Source: Paludibacterium purpuratum
GTDB lineage: Bacteria; Pseudomonadota; Gammaproteobacteria; Burkholderiales; Chromobacteriaceae
Assembly (NCBI RefSeq): GCF_004363805.1
Contig: NZ_SNZP01000016.1
Coordinates: 34,826-98,825, forward strand
Length of the DNA stretch: 64,000 nucleotides
Direction of reading: 5' to 3'
Shown: piece by piece, positions 26,575 to 35,069 of the stretch
How the letters are laid out: every line of letters starts with the position of its first letter
Numbering within the stretch: the stretch's first letter is position 1
Notes under the pieces: generated by a model
Databases searched by the model: none
Told to the model about the DNA's origin: nothing
What the model saw: the letters and a program-made list of their open reading frames with translations, nothing else
Translations under genes and position numbers: made by a program

Positions 26575-28650
26575 ATGTCAGATAAAAAATGGGGGCGTCT
26601 CAGCACACGTATCACATTGGTCACCGGTTTGGCGGTTGCAGCGGCATTCATCGTCATGATCGGGCTGATCTCCTGGCAAGGCTATCGCAACGCCGTCGAC
26701 ATGGGCTATCAATTAGCGCAAAGCCAAGCGCGCAACCTTGCCGACTCGACCGAGGCAGATTTTCGCTTGGGTTATGCGTTACCGAAACACTTGGCGCAAG
26801 TCGTGGCGGGCATCAAGCGCGGCGGCATGCCTGAGCGCAAGATGGCCGACAACATCCACTTGGAACTGCTCGACAATGCACCGCAATCCGTCGGCCTGTG
26901 GATGCTATGGGAACCGAATGCTTTCGATGGCAACGATAAGACGTTTCGCTTCAATAAGCCTTACGAGGATCTGACGGGTCGCTATACCCCTTACTTTACC
27001 CGCAATACCCAAGGCAAAGCGCAGATCGATACCATGCTGTCCGGCGATTATCTGAAGGAACTGGACAAGTTCAAGGACAAACCGGACAGCTATTCGCCGC
27101 CATACGAAAAAACCGGTTGGGGCGATTTCTATATGGTGCCGAAAACGCGCAACCGCGATACGATCACCGAGCCGTATCCCTATGATGTTCAAGGGGTAAA
27201 GGTACTGGAAAGTTCGTTGGCCGTGGCCGTTAAGGATGCGGGCGGCAAGTTCCTTGGGGTGTCGGCTACCGACGTGGCGCTGGGCGATCTGCAGAAGCGT
27301 TTCAGTCAGATTCATCCGTCGGAAACTGGCTATGTGCGCATGATCTCGGAAGGTGGCCTCTATGTGGTCAATCCCAAAGCCGAGGTGCTGGGCAAGGGGG
27401 TAGAAAAGGAAAATCCGTTGTCCGGTTATCTGGACAAGATCAAGAACGGCGAACCGTTCGTGTATGAAGCCGACGGTTTTACGCACTTCTTCCAGCCGGT
27501 CAAAGTGGCCGATACCGGCCAGTACTGGTCGCTTGGCGTCAGCGTTCCGACCTCGGCTATTACCGCGCCGGCGCTGCATCAAAGTCTGGTTGCCGCGGGC
27601 ATCGGCGTTGTCGCCCTGGTCGCCATCATCTTGCTATTGGCCGGTGTCACGCGCGCGCTGACCAGGCCGTTGGACAAGATGGCGGCCAGCATGGAGCAAC
27701 TGGCGTTGGGCCAGGGTGATCTGACTGTCCGCATCAACATCAGCAACAATGACGAAATTGGCCGCTCCGCCGTCGCGTTCAACCAATTCATGCAGTCGTT
27801 GAGCGGCATGTTCACCGATATCCGCAATCAGAGCCTGGCGGTCAGCCAAGCGGCGAGCCATTTGGCCGATTCGGCAGGGCAAGTGGAACAGGCCACCTCG
27901 GTGCAATCCGATGCCGCAAGCGCCACCGCTGCGGGCGTCGAACAGGTCACCGTCAGCGTGCATCACATCGCCGATACCGCCAAGGAAGCTGAAAATCTGG
28001 CGCAGCAAACCGGTGAACTGACCGGTCACAGTGTCACCACCGTCGATCAGGTCTCCAGTGAAATCAAGGCGATGAACCAGAGCATGTACACACTGGCAGA
28101 ACATATCAACAGCCTGGGTGCGCGCTCCGAAGAGGTATCGTCGATCATCAATGTGATCAAGGATATCGCCGATCAGACTAATCTGTTGGCACTCAATGCC
28201 GCCATCGAGGCGGCGCGTGCCGGAGAGATGGGTCGAGGTTTCGCCGTCGTGGCCGACGAAGTGCGCAAATTGGCCGGCCGATCCGCCGAGGCAACTGTCG
28301 AGATATCGCGTATCGTCACCACCATCGGCAACGAGACGCGCGATGCCGTCACCGATGTGTCTGGCACGCGCGAGCGGGTGGATTTGAGCGTCAAGGTGGC
28401 GGAAGAGGCCAATGAAGCCATGCGCAGCGTTTTGCGATGCAATCAGGATCTGGCGGTGAAAATAGGAGAAATCGCCGCTTCGACGCGTGAACAGTCGAAT
28501 GCCAGCAGCGAGATTGCGCAGAACGTCGAGCGCATCAGCAATATGGCGCAGTCCAATAGCCAAGTCGTGCATGAAGTGTCCGATTCCGTGCAACGCCTGC
28601 GTGAACTGGCGGCTAGTCTCGAGCGGCTGGTGAGCAACTTCAAACTTTGA
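26575..28650 (+). CDS. Methyl-accepting chemotaxis protein with dCache sensor
   Basis: 691-residue receptor. N-terminal transmembrane helix at about 12-35, a long periplasmic double-Cache domain (about 36-335, with WMLWEPNAFDGND, YSPPYEKTGWGDFY and GVSATDVALGDLQ), a second helix (VAAGIGVVALVAIILLLAGV), HAMP (RPLDKMAASMEQLALGQGDLTVRI in outline) and the signalling hairpin EVSSIINVIKDIADQTNLLALNAAIEAARAGE (given in part: DQTNLLALNAAIEAARAGE). dCache receptors often bind amino acids or organic acids; the ligand is not known. No CheR/CheB-binding pentapeptide is at the C-terminus. A GGAG ribosome site precedes the ATG. Confidence 0.95.
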   Translation: MSDKKWGRLSTRITLVTGLAVAAAFIVMIGLISWQGYRNAVDMGYQLAQSQARNLADSTEADFRLGYALPKHLAQVVAGIKRGGMPERKMADNIHLELLDNAPQSVGLWMLWEPNAFDGNDKTFRFNKPYEDLTGRYTPYFTRNTQGKAQIDTMLSGDYLKELDKFKDKPDSYSPPYEKTGWGDFYMVPKTRNRDTITEPYPYDVQGVKVLESSLAVAVKDAGGKFLGVSATDVALGDLQKRFSQIHPSETGYVRMISEGGLYVVNPKAEVLGKGVEKENPLSGYLDKIKNGEPFVYEADGFTHFFQPVKVADTGQYWSLGVSVPTSAITAPALHQSLVAAGIGVVALVAIILLLAGVTRALTRPLDKMAASMEQLALGQGDLTVRINISNNDEIGRSAVAFNQFMQSLSGMFTDIRNQSLAVSQAASHLADSAGQVEQATSVQSDAASATAAGVEQVTVSVHHIADTAKEAENLAQQTGELTGHSVTTVDQVSSEIKAMNQSMYTLAEHINSLGARSEEVSSIINVIKDIADQTNLLALNAAIEAARAGEMGRGFAVVADEVRKLAGRSAEATVEISRIVTTIGNETRDAVTDVSGTRERVDLSVKVAEEANEAMRSVLRCNQDLAVKIGEIAASTREQSNASSEIAQNVERISNMAQSNSQVVHEVSDSVQRLRELAASLERLVSNFKL

Positions 28651-28670
28651 CAATCCACTCGGATAACATG

Positions 28671-28697
28671 GCGCGGCGATTTCGCCGCGCTTTTTTT
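28671..28697 (+). terminator. Terminator after the chemotaxis receptor gene
   Basis: GCGCGGCG / CGCCGCGC stem, ATTT loop, then seven T. Confidence 0.9.
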
Positions 28698-28706
28698 GCC
28701 AATGTC

Positions 28707-28736
28707 TTCCAAGATAGCGGAAATTCAGGTTATAAT
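28707..28736 (+). promoter_or_regulatory. Probable pyrBI promoter
   Basis: A consensus -10 TATAAT at 28731-28736 with a weak -35 (TTCCAA, 28707-28712) 18 bases upstream. It would start transcription near 28743, about 20 bases before a short leader frame. Confidence 0.6.
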
Positions 28737-28764
28737 CTGAAAGTTTGTTCGGAAGGGATGTGAA

Positions 28765-28857
28765 ATGTTTGTCGTTCGCAAGTTGGCAAATCGTCGCCGC
28801 GGTACCCAGTTTTCTGGGGCCATGGCCCGGCATCCTTTCTCGGAAATCTGTTTTTAA
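28765..28857 (+). CDS. Putative pyrBI leader peptide, 30 aa
   Basis: Short open frame MFVVRKLANRRRGTQF... ending ...SEICF, preceded by GGAAGGG at good spacing. Its TAA runs into the A side of a strong terminator just before pyrB. In E. coli pyrBI a leader peptide is translated closely behind RNA polymerase; when UTP is low, polymerase pauses in U-rich leader and the ribosome prevents the attenuator from forming. This leader has U-rich stretches (GTTTTCTGG, CCTTTCTC, CTGTTTTTA) and two possible pause hairpins (CCAGTTTTCTGG, GGGCCATGGCCC). There is no sequence similarity to E. coli PyrL, so the role is inferred from layout. Confidence 0.6.
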   Translation: MFVVRKLANRRRGTQFSGAMARHPFSEICF

Positions 28858-28886
28858 AAAAGCCCCTGTTTCAGGGGCTTTTTTTT
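28856..28886 (+). terminator. Attenuator terminator in front of pyrB
   Basis: AAGCCCCTG / CAGGGGCTT stem with a three-base loop followed by eight T, 37 bases before the pyrB ATG and overlapping the end of the leader frame. Its position between promoter and structural gene suggests regulated read-through. Confidence 0.8.
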
Positions 28887-28922
28887 ATCTATAGAAACCA
28901 CAAATAAAACAAGGACACGACC

Positions 28923-29843
28923 ATGGCAAACCCGCTTTACCGGAAAAACATCATTTCCATCCCTGACTTTAGCCGTGAAGAGCTGGAACTCGTCGTGGAG
29001 ACTGCTGCACGCCTCAAGGCTGAACCTAGTAAGAATTTATTGAAAGATAAACTGATCGCCAGTTGCTTCTTCGAGCCATCGACTCGGACTCGTCTGTCGT
29101 TCGAAACCGCTGTCCAACGCTTGGGCGGCCGGGTCATCGGCTTTGCCGACGGCGGCAATACTTCGGCGCGCAAGGGTGAGACGCTGGCCGATTCGATCAA
29201 GATCATTTCTTCTTACAGCGATGCGGTGGTAATGCGCCATCCGCGCGAAGGCGCCGCCCGTCTTGCGAGCGAATTTTCCGCTGTGCCGGTCATCAACGGC
29301 GGCGATGGTGCTAACCAGCACCCCACTCAAACCTTACTCGATCTATTCACCATCAAGGAGACGCAGGGTACCTTGCAGGAACTGGCTGTGGCATTCGTCG
29401 GCGACCTGAAGTACGGGCGCACGGTGCACTCGCTGACCCAGGCGCTGTCGTTATTTAACTGCCGTTTCTATTTTGTGGCGCCGGAAGTGTTGGCGATGCC
29501 CGATTACATCTGCGAAGAGCTCGACGAAAAGGGCATTTCCTATACGCTGGCTGCCAGCTTGGAGGAGGTGATTCCGGAGATCGACGTGCTGTACATGACG
29601 CGCGTACAACGCGAGCGTTTCGATGAGGCCGAGTTCAAGAAGATTCAAGGCAAGTTCGTACTACACGCCGAGATGCTTCGCCATGCTCGCGAGAATATGA
29701 AGATTCTGCATCCGCTGCCGCGTGTCGATGAAATCGACACCGACGTCGACGCGACACCCCACGCCTACTATTTCGAACAGGCGGAGAACGGTGTTTATGC
29801 GCGAGAGGCCTTGCTGGCCCTGGTCCTCAATGAAACCGTCTGA
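28923..29843 (+). CDS. pyrB: Aspartate carbamoyltransferase catalytic chain
   Basis: Makes carbamoyl-aspartate, the committed step of pyrimidine synthesis. The 306 residues contain the carbamoyl-phosphate site [15 protein letters not shown], the [18 protein letters not shown] motif, [13 protein letters not shown] and the aspartate-binding [10 protein letters not shown], and align with E. coli PyrB throughout. pyrI follows after 30 bases, so the holoenzyme is the allosteric class B type. Confidence 0.97.
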   Translation: MANPLYRKNIISIPDFSREELELVVETAARLKAEPSKNLLKDKLIASCFFEPSTRTRLSFETAVQRLGGRVIGFADGGNTSARKGETLADSIKIISSYSDAVVMRHPREGAARLASEFSAVPVINGGDGANQHPTQTLLDLFTIKETQGTLQELAVAFVGDLKYGRTVHSLTQALSLFNCRFYFVAPEVLAMPDYICEELDEKGISYTLAASLEEVIPEIDVLYMTRVQRERFDEAEFKKIQGKFVLHAEMLRHARENMKILHPLPRVDEIDTDVDATPHAYYFEQAENGVYAREALLALVLNETV

Positions 29844-29873
29844 TCGTCGGAACCGAACGCACAAGGATTGATC

Positions 29874-30332
29874 ATGCAATACACTCGTACCGTAGAAGCA
29901 CTGAAGGAAGGCACCGTCATCGACCACATTCCGGCAGGGCAGGGTCTGAAAATCCTGCGACTGTTTCGCCTGGCGGAAACCGGTGAGCGCGTGACGGTGG
30001 GTTTGAACCTGTCGTCACGCCACATGGGCAGCAAAGACTTGATCAAGGTAGAAAATATCGCCTTGACCGAAGATCAAGCCAATGAGCTGGCATTGTTTGC
30101 GCCCAAAGCCACAGTGAATGTGATCGAAAATTTCGAGGTCGTGAAAAAGCATCAACTTGAGCTTCCTGACGCGATTCAAGGCATTTTTGCCTGCCCCAAC
30201 TCCAATTGCATTTCACATAATGAGCCGGTTCAGAGCTTTTTCTATGTAAAAGCCCACGTGAACGACACAAAAATGAAATGTAAGTATTGCGAGAAAGTGT
30301 TTAGTAAGGATATTGTTGTAGAAGTGCGCTAA
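29874..30332 (+). CDS. pyrI: Aspartate carbamoyltransferase regulatory chain
   Basis: 152-residue allosteric subunit that binds CTP/ATP and joins PyrB trimers. The N-terminal nucleotide domain ([41 protein letters not shown]) is followed by the zinc domain with cysteines in CPNSNCISH and CKYCEK, complete as in E. coli. The ATG at 29874 is used rather than a TTG six bases upstream. It is the last gene of the pyrBI operon; a terminator follows. Confidence 0.97.
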   Translation: MQYTRTVEALKEGTVIDHIPAGQGLKILRLFRLAETGERVTVGLNLSSRHMGSKDLIKVENIALTEDQANELALFAPKATVNVIENFEVVKKHQLELPDAIQGIFACPNSNCISHNEPVQSFFYVKAHVNDTKMKCKYCEKVFSKDIVVEVR

Positions 30333-30392
30333 GTCGTACAAGGGTGAAATAGAACTGCAAGAAAAAAGCTGCTCGACAGCAAAAAAATGAAG

Positions 30393-30420
30393 AGCGCCGC
30401 GGATTCCGCGGCGCTTTTCG
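30393..30420 (+). terminator. Terminator after pyrBI
   Basis: AGCGCCGCGGA / TCCGCGGCGCT stem followed by TTTTCG. Confidence 0.8.
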
Positions 30421-30435
30421 CATTTTAGCGGTCGT

Positions 30436-30924
30436 TCATAAAATCTTCTGCAATAACACCAGATCCAGCCAGCGGCCAAATTTGAAACCCACTTCCGGCA
30501 TGCGCGCTACTTCGTCGAAGCCTAGCCGGCGATGAAAGCGGATCGAGCCTTCGTTGGCGGCGTCGACCGCACCCACCATCACATGTTTGCCCATGTCGCG
30601 CGCCAGCGGCAGCAGCGCGTTGACCAATTGCGAGCCAACACCTTGGCCGCGCGCCTGCGGCGCCAAGTGCACACTGTGTTCCACGGTGTAGCGATAGCCT
30701 GGAAAACTACGGAAGTCGCCGAAGCTGGCATAGCCGATAACCACATCCGATTGTTCCGCCACCAGGATCGGATAGCCCATTTTTCGACGAGTTTCGAACC
30801 AAGCCTGGCGCTCGGACAGCGGCACCTGATCATCGCAATACACGGCGGTGGAATGCCGGATGACCTCGTTATAGATAGCGAGGATGGCGGGCAGGTCATC
30901 GTGGGTAGCAGCTCGGATCAGCAT
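30436..30924 (-). CDS. GNAT N-acetyltransferase, phosphinothricin/methionine-sulfone acetyltransferase type
   Basis: 162-residue GNAT protein starting MLIRAATHDDLPAILAIYNEVI, with SERQAWFETRRK, GYASFGDFRSFPGYRYTVEHSVHLA and the acetyl-CoA loop QARGQGVGSQLV. These are the hallmarks of the PAT/MddA branch, which acetylates L-methionine sulfone, sulfoximine or phosphinothricin. True substrate unproven. It stands alone on the minus strand. Confidence 0.88.
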   Translation of the reverse strand: MLIRAATHDDLPAILAIYNEVIRHSTAVYCDDQVPLSERQAWFETRRKMGYPILVAEQSDVVIGYASFGDFRSFPGYRYTVEHSVHLAPQARGQGVGSQLVNALLPLARDMGKHVMVGAVDAANEGSIRFHRRLGFDEVARMPEVGFKFGRWLDLVLLQKIL

Positions 30925-31044
30925 GGCGATTCTCTTGGCGTGTAATGCCTTCGATCCTAGTCGTCATAGAGTGTCGCTGTCAAAACCCTACCCTTGGCAC
31001 GATCTTTGCTGAATACCAGTAAGTGATCAGCAAAGGGAACGGGC

Positions 31045-31287
31045 ATGAAGAGACATATCGACAATCAGCCGCTGGCCAAGACCAGCGATCTGGTGATGTT
31101 CAATTTCGGTAAACCGACGCGCGCACGCTTGATTGGCGGGGCTTTATGGCTGGTGGAGGCCTATGATGCCGCCAACGATGTCTGGGTGTGGCAGAGCGAA
31201 TCCTCCCAGGCGGAAGATGCACTAGAGTCGGCGCGTCAATTGAGTTTGGGAATGGTATATAAAAGTGCGAATTCACCAAAATGGTGA
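31045..31287 (+). CDS. Hypothetical protein, 80 aa
   Basis: I do not recognise a family. The 80 residues (MKRHIDNQPLAKTSDLVMFN...) have no signal peptide, membrane span or cysteine; they are rich in Trp and Ala in the middle (GALWLVEAYDAANDVWVWQS), suggesting a small globular cytoplasmic protein. AAAGGGAA stands six bases before the ATG, which supports translation. The stop codon lies inside a perfect 14-bp-arm hairpin. Neighbouring genes are on the other strand, so it has its own promoter. Confidence 0.6.
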   Translation: MKRHIDNQPLAKTSDLVMFNFGKPTRARLIGGALWLVEAYDAANDVWVWQSESSQAEDALESARQLSLGMVYKSANSPKW

Positions 31288-31295
31288 ATTCGCAC
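31265..31295. repeat. Perfect inverted repeat spanning the end of the 80-aa gene
   Basis: Arms GTGCGAATTCACCA (31265-31278) and TGGTGAATTCGCAC (31282-31295) separated by AAA. No T run follows, so it is not a classical terminator for the plus gene; it could fold in RNA or bind a dimeric protein. It also lies just beyond the stop of the minus-strand oxidoreductase gene. Confidence 0.8.
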
Positions 31296-31317
31296 AAGAT
31301 GGAACATGCCTTGCCGG

Positions 31318-34300
31318 TCAGGCAACCTGGCGCTGTGCCTTGGCGGTACGGAACTGCGCCAGCAACGGCTCGATCGCCAGTCGGGTGCGCTGGTAATTGG
31401 CCGCCTTGATGTGGCCGAAGCCTCGAATGCCTTGTACCAGGTTCACCAGTTCGATCGCTTGCGGCAGGTTGTCCGCCGATAGCTTCTGAGTCAACTGATC
31501 GATCATGCTTTCGAACTCGGCGATCATTCTGCGTTCCAGCTGACGATCCGCCTGCCAGCCAAACGGGTCGAGAATCGTCCCGCGCACGAATCGCAGCGAG
31601 GCCAGTAATCGCATTGCCTTCAGCGCCCACGGCCCCAGCGTTTTTTTGGTGGCTTTGCCGTGGGTCATCCAGCTGGGGCCGAGGTGGAATCGCAGGGTGA
31701 ATTCGCCATCGAACGCCGCGCGGATTTCACTCATGAACTCGCCATCCGAATACAGCCGTGCCACCTCGAACTCGTCTTTATAGGCCAACACTTGGGCATA
31801 GACCTTGGCGACCGCCAAGGTGAGCGGCTGGCGATTGGGGGTCAGCCGCGTTTCTGCCTGTTTGACGCGTTCGACCAAGGCACGATAGCGCTCGGCGAGT
31901 TTGGCGTTCTGATAGGTGGTCAGCAGTTGGCTACGCTGATGGACGATACCGTCCACCGTTTCACGTGGAACGAACTGGATGACGCTGCTGTTGGTCAGCA
32001 ATGCCTCGATCCGCGCAGGGTCGTGAGCGGCATGGCGGCCCCATACGAATGCCTGGTAGTTGAACTCGACGGCAGCGCCATTGAGGCGGATGGCTTCGAG
32101 GATCGCCTCTTCGCTGACCGGCACCAGGCCTTTCTGCCAAGCAAACCCCAGCATAAACATATTGGTCGCCAGCGCATCGTTGAGTAGTGCCGTGGCCAAC
32201 TTGGTGGCATTGACCTCGGCATAGTGGTCAATGCCCACCGATTGCTGAATGGTCTGCTTCATCGCCTGGGCGGGGAAACGTAGATCGGGCTGGGTCAAGA
32301 ATGCGCTGGTCGGCGCTTCATAACTGTTGACCACGATGTGTGAAAAGCCTTCGCGCATCTTGGCCAGCGCTTCTTCCGAGGCGGTGACGACCAAATCGCA
32401 CCCCAGAACCAGGTTGGCGTCGCCGGCGGCGATACGTACTGCATGCAATGCCTGTTGCGAACGGGCAATACGCACATGCGACCAGACCGAGCCGCCTTTT
32501 TGTGCCAGACCGGCCATATCCAGCACGGTGACGCCCATGTCGTCGAGGTGTGCCGCCATCGCCAACACTTGGCCGATCGTGACGACGCCGGTACCGCCGA
32601 TGCCGGTGACCATGATGGAGTAGGGCTGGTCGACAGTGGGGCAAACCGGCGCCGGTAGGGTGGGCATCTGCGACAGATTGGCCTGCATCTTGTTGGTTGC
32701 GCTGCGCAGTTTGCCGCCCTCTACGGTGACGAAACTCGGGCAAAAACCTTCCTGGCAGGAGAAATCCTTGTTGCAGCTCGACTGATCTATTTTGCGTTTG
32801 CGGCCCAGCGGCGTTTCCAGCGGCAAGATCGACAAACAACCCGATTTGTTCGAGCAATCGCCACAGCCTTCGCATACTCGGGCATTGATATAGGCACGGC
32901 GTTGCGGATCGACCAGTTCGCCACGCTTACGCCGGCGCCGCTTTTCGGCGGCGCAGGTCTGATCGTGGATCAGGATGGTGGTGCCCGAAACTTCCCGAAG
33001 CTCGATCTGCAGACGCTGTAATTCCCGACGATGGAAAATCTCCACGCCCGGCGCCAAGCCGGCGAGGCCGCGGTATTTGTCGGGGTCGTCACTGGTAATC
33101 ACGATGCGCGCAACACCTTCGGCATGCAGTTGGCGGGTGATCGTCGGCACATCCAGCGGCCCGTCGACATGCTGGCCGCCGGTCATGGCCACTGCATCGT
33201 TGTACAGAATCTTGTAGGTGATGTTGACCTTGGCCGAGACCGACGCGCGGATAGCCAACAAACCGGAGTGGAAGTAGGTTCCGTCGCCGAGGTTGGTAAA
33301 CACATGTTTGGTATCGGTAAACGGCGCCTGGCCGATCCATGGCACGCCTTCGCCTCCCATTTGCGAGAAGGTCTGGGTGTGCGGCTCGATCCACAAGGAC
33401 ATGTAGTGGCAGCCGATGCCGGCTAGCGCCCGGCTACCTTCCGGCACCTTGGTGGAGATATTGTGCGGACAGCCGGAACAGTAATGCGGCACCCGCGGCA
33501 ATACATCGCGTTTTTGGCCGAGTTGTGCCTCTTTGTCGCTGTAGAATTTGAGGCGATCGTGCATGACCGGGCTGTCGAACACCGTGGCCAGTCGGTTGGC
33601 GATGGCGCGCGCGATGATCGCCGGGGTCAGTTCGCCGGCGGCGGGAAGCAACCATTCGCCGTGCGGCAAGGCCCATTCGCCTTTTTCGGCGAACTTGCCG
33701 ACCACGCGTGGACGAACGTCTTCGCGCCAGTTGTAGAGTTGTTCCTTAAGCTGGTATTCGATCACCTGGCGCTTTTCTTCCACGACCAGGATTTCTTCCA
33801 AGCCTTCGGCGAAGTGTCGCACGCCTTCCGATTCCAGCGGCCAGACCATCCCGACCTTGAAAATGCGCAGGCCGATTTCCGCCGCCAGGCTCTCATCGAT
33901 GCCGAGGTCGTCCAGCGCCTGCATCACATCCAGATAAGATTTGCCGGTGGTGATGATGCCGAGCCGTGCCGAGGGAGAGTCCAGTACGACACGGTTGAGA
34001 TTATTGGCGCGGGCATAAGCCAGTGCGGCATACAGTCGGTGGTGCAGTAAGCGTTTTTCCTGCGCAAGCGGCGGATCCGGCCAGCGGATATTCAGGCCGT
34101 CCTCGGGCAGTTCGATGTCTTCCGGGTATTGGATTTGGACATGTTCCGGCGAAATATCGACCACAGCCGAACTTTCGATGGTATCGCTGATCGCCTTGAG
34201 CGCGACCCAACAGCCGCTGTAGCGGCTCATCGCCCAGCCATGCAGGCCGAAATCGATGACCTCCTGCACGCCTGACGGGCTAAGCACCGGGATCATCGCC

Positions 34301-34794
34301 GCCGCCAGCGCATGGTCGGATTGGTGTGGAAAGGTCGACGATTTGGCGGCGTGATCGTCGCCGGCGACGATCAGTACGCCGCCATGCTTGCTGGTACCGG
34401 CGGCATTGCCATGCTTCAGTACGTCGCCCGAACGGTCGACGCCAGGGCCTTTGCCGTACCACAGGGCATAGACGCCGTCGTATTTGGCGCCGGGGAATAG
34501 GTTGACCTGCTGGGTTCCCCACACGGCGGTGGCGGCCAGATCTTCGTTCAAGCCGGGGTGGAACACGACGTTGTGCGCCTTTAGATGTTCCTCCGCCTTC
34601 TGCATGCTCTGGTCTACGCCGCCGAGCGGCGAACCGCGGTAGCCAGTGACATAACCGGCGGTGTTCAGCCCCTGGGCACGGTCGCGATCTTGCTGCAGCA
34701 TCGGCAGGCGCACCAGCGCCTGGATACCGTTCATCAAGACCTGACCGGTTTGTGCCGTATATTTTTCTTCAAGTGCACGATGCCGGATTGACAT
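31318..34794 (-). CDS. Fused indolepyruvate ferredoxin oxidoreductase (IorA-IorB type)
   Basis: 1158 residues. Oxidatively decarboxylates aryl- or other 2-oxo acids to acyl-CoA with thiamine pyrophosphate and Fe-S clusters. Order: pyrimidine/CoA-type N-terminal domain (GYVTGYRGSPLGGVD), a TPP domain with YCSGCPHNISTKVP and LGDGTYFHSG ... YNDAVAMTGGQ, a ferredoxin-like cysteine set CEGCGDCSNKSGCLSI, then the gamma domain (MVTGIGGTGVVTIGQVLAMAA) and an added C-terminal region. This fused form is common in beta- and alphaproteobacteria. It lies alone, with a parS-like site inside (31958-31971) and a palindromic operator-like site upstream. Confidence 0.93.
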   Translation of the reverse strand: MSIRHRALEEKYTAQTGQVLMNGIQALVRLPMLQQDRDRAQGLNTAGYVTGYRGSPLGGVDQSMQKAEEHLKAHNVVFHPGLNEDLAATAVWGTQQVNLFPGAKYDGVYALWYGKGPGVDRSGDVLKHGNAAGTSKHGGVLIVAGDDHAAKSSTFPHQSDHALAAAMIPVLSPSGVQEVIDFGLHGWAMSRYSGCWVALKAISDTIESSAVVDISPEHVQIQYPEDIELPEDGLNIRWPDPPLAQEKRLLHHRLYAALAYARANNLNRVVLDSPSARLGIITTGKSYLDVMQALDDLGIDESLAAEIGLRIFKVGMVWPLESEGVRHFAEGLEEILVVEEKRQVIEYQLKEQLYNWREDVRPRVVGKFAEKGEWALPHGEWLLPAAGELTPAIIARAIANRLATVFDSPVMHDRLKFYSDKEAQLGQKRDVLPRVPHYCSGCPHNISTKVPEGSRALAGIGCHYMSLWIEPHTQTFSQMGGEGVPWIGQAPFTDTKHVFTNLGDGTYFHSGLLAIRASVSAKVNITYKILYNDAVAMTGGQHVDGPLDVPTITRQLHAEGVARIVITSDDPDKYRGLAGLAPGVEIFHRRELQRLQIELREVSGTTILIHDQTCAAEKRRRRKRGELVDPQRRAYINARVCEGCGDCSNKSGCLSILPLETPLGRKRKIDQSSCNKDFSCQEGFCPSFVTVEGGKLRSATNKMQANLSQMPTLPAPVCPTVDQPYSIMVTGIGGTGVVTIGQVLAMAAHLDDMGVTVLDMAGLAQKGGSVWSHVRIARSQQALHAVRIAAGDANLVLGCDLVVTASEEALAKMREGFSHIVVNSYEAPTSAFLTQPDLRFPAQAMKQTIQQSVGIDHYAEVNATKLATALLNDALATNMFMLGFAWQKGLVPVSEEAILEAIRLNGAAVEFNYQAFVWGRHAAHDPARIEALLTNSSVIQFVPRETVDGIVHQRSQLLTTYQNAKLAERYRALVERVKQAETRLTPNRQPLTLAVAKVYAQVLAYKDEFEVARLYSDGEFMSEIRAAFDGEFTLRFHLGPSWMTHGKATKKTLGPWALKAMRLLASLRFVRGTILDPFGWQADRQLERRMIAEFESMIDQLTQKLSADNLPQAIELVNLVQGIRGFGHIKAANYQRTRLAIEPLLAQFRTAKAQRQVA
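31958..31971. promoter_or_regulatory. parS-like site within the oxidoreductase gene
   Basis: GTTTCACGTGGAAC; on the other strand GTTCCACGTGAAAC, which fits the TGTTNCACGTGAAACA consensus core with N = C. One base from the perfect dyad. Confidence 0.5.
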
Positions 34795-34924
34795 GGGTTC
34801 TCCTCCATATAACGCTGGTGCCCGGCTCTTGTGCTGATCGGTAAATCAAGCGGCCAGGTTATGCCTTGTGGGCAGCGATAATCTATTTGTAGTTCGGCAG
34901 GACGATGTTGGCAGAATATAAGTT

Positions 34925-34940
34925 ACGTTCACGTAAACGT
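34925..34940. promoter_or_regulatory. Palindromic operator-like site upstream of the oxidoreductase gene
   Basis: ACGTTCACGTAAACGT differs at one base from a perfect 16-bp dyad and sits in TTACGTTCACGTAAACGTC. It resembles the recognition motif described for LiuR-type MerR regulators of branched-chain amino acid and related catabolism. It is 130 bases before the gene start. Regulator identity is inferred. The remaining intergenic DNA (34795-35069) shows nothing else I recognise. Confidence 0.55.
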
Positions 34941-35069
34941 CAAAGGCGACGTCGGCAAAATATCACGTCAGGATGGAACGCGAAGCGAAATGCCGATCAG
35001 GAAAGGCTGGGCGCATACCGCTACATACAGGTAAGCTGTGGCTATCACAATACAAATCAATGCTGATCG

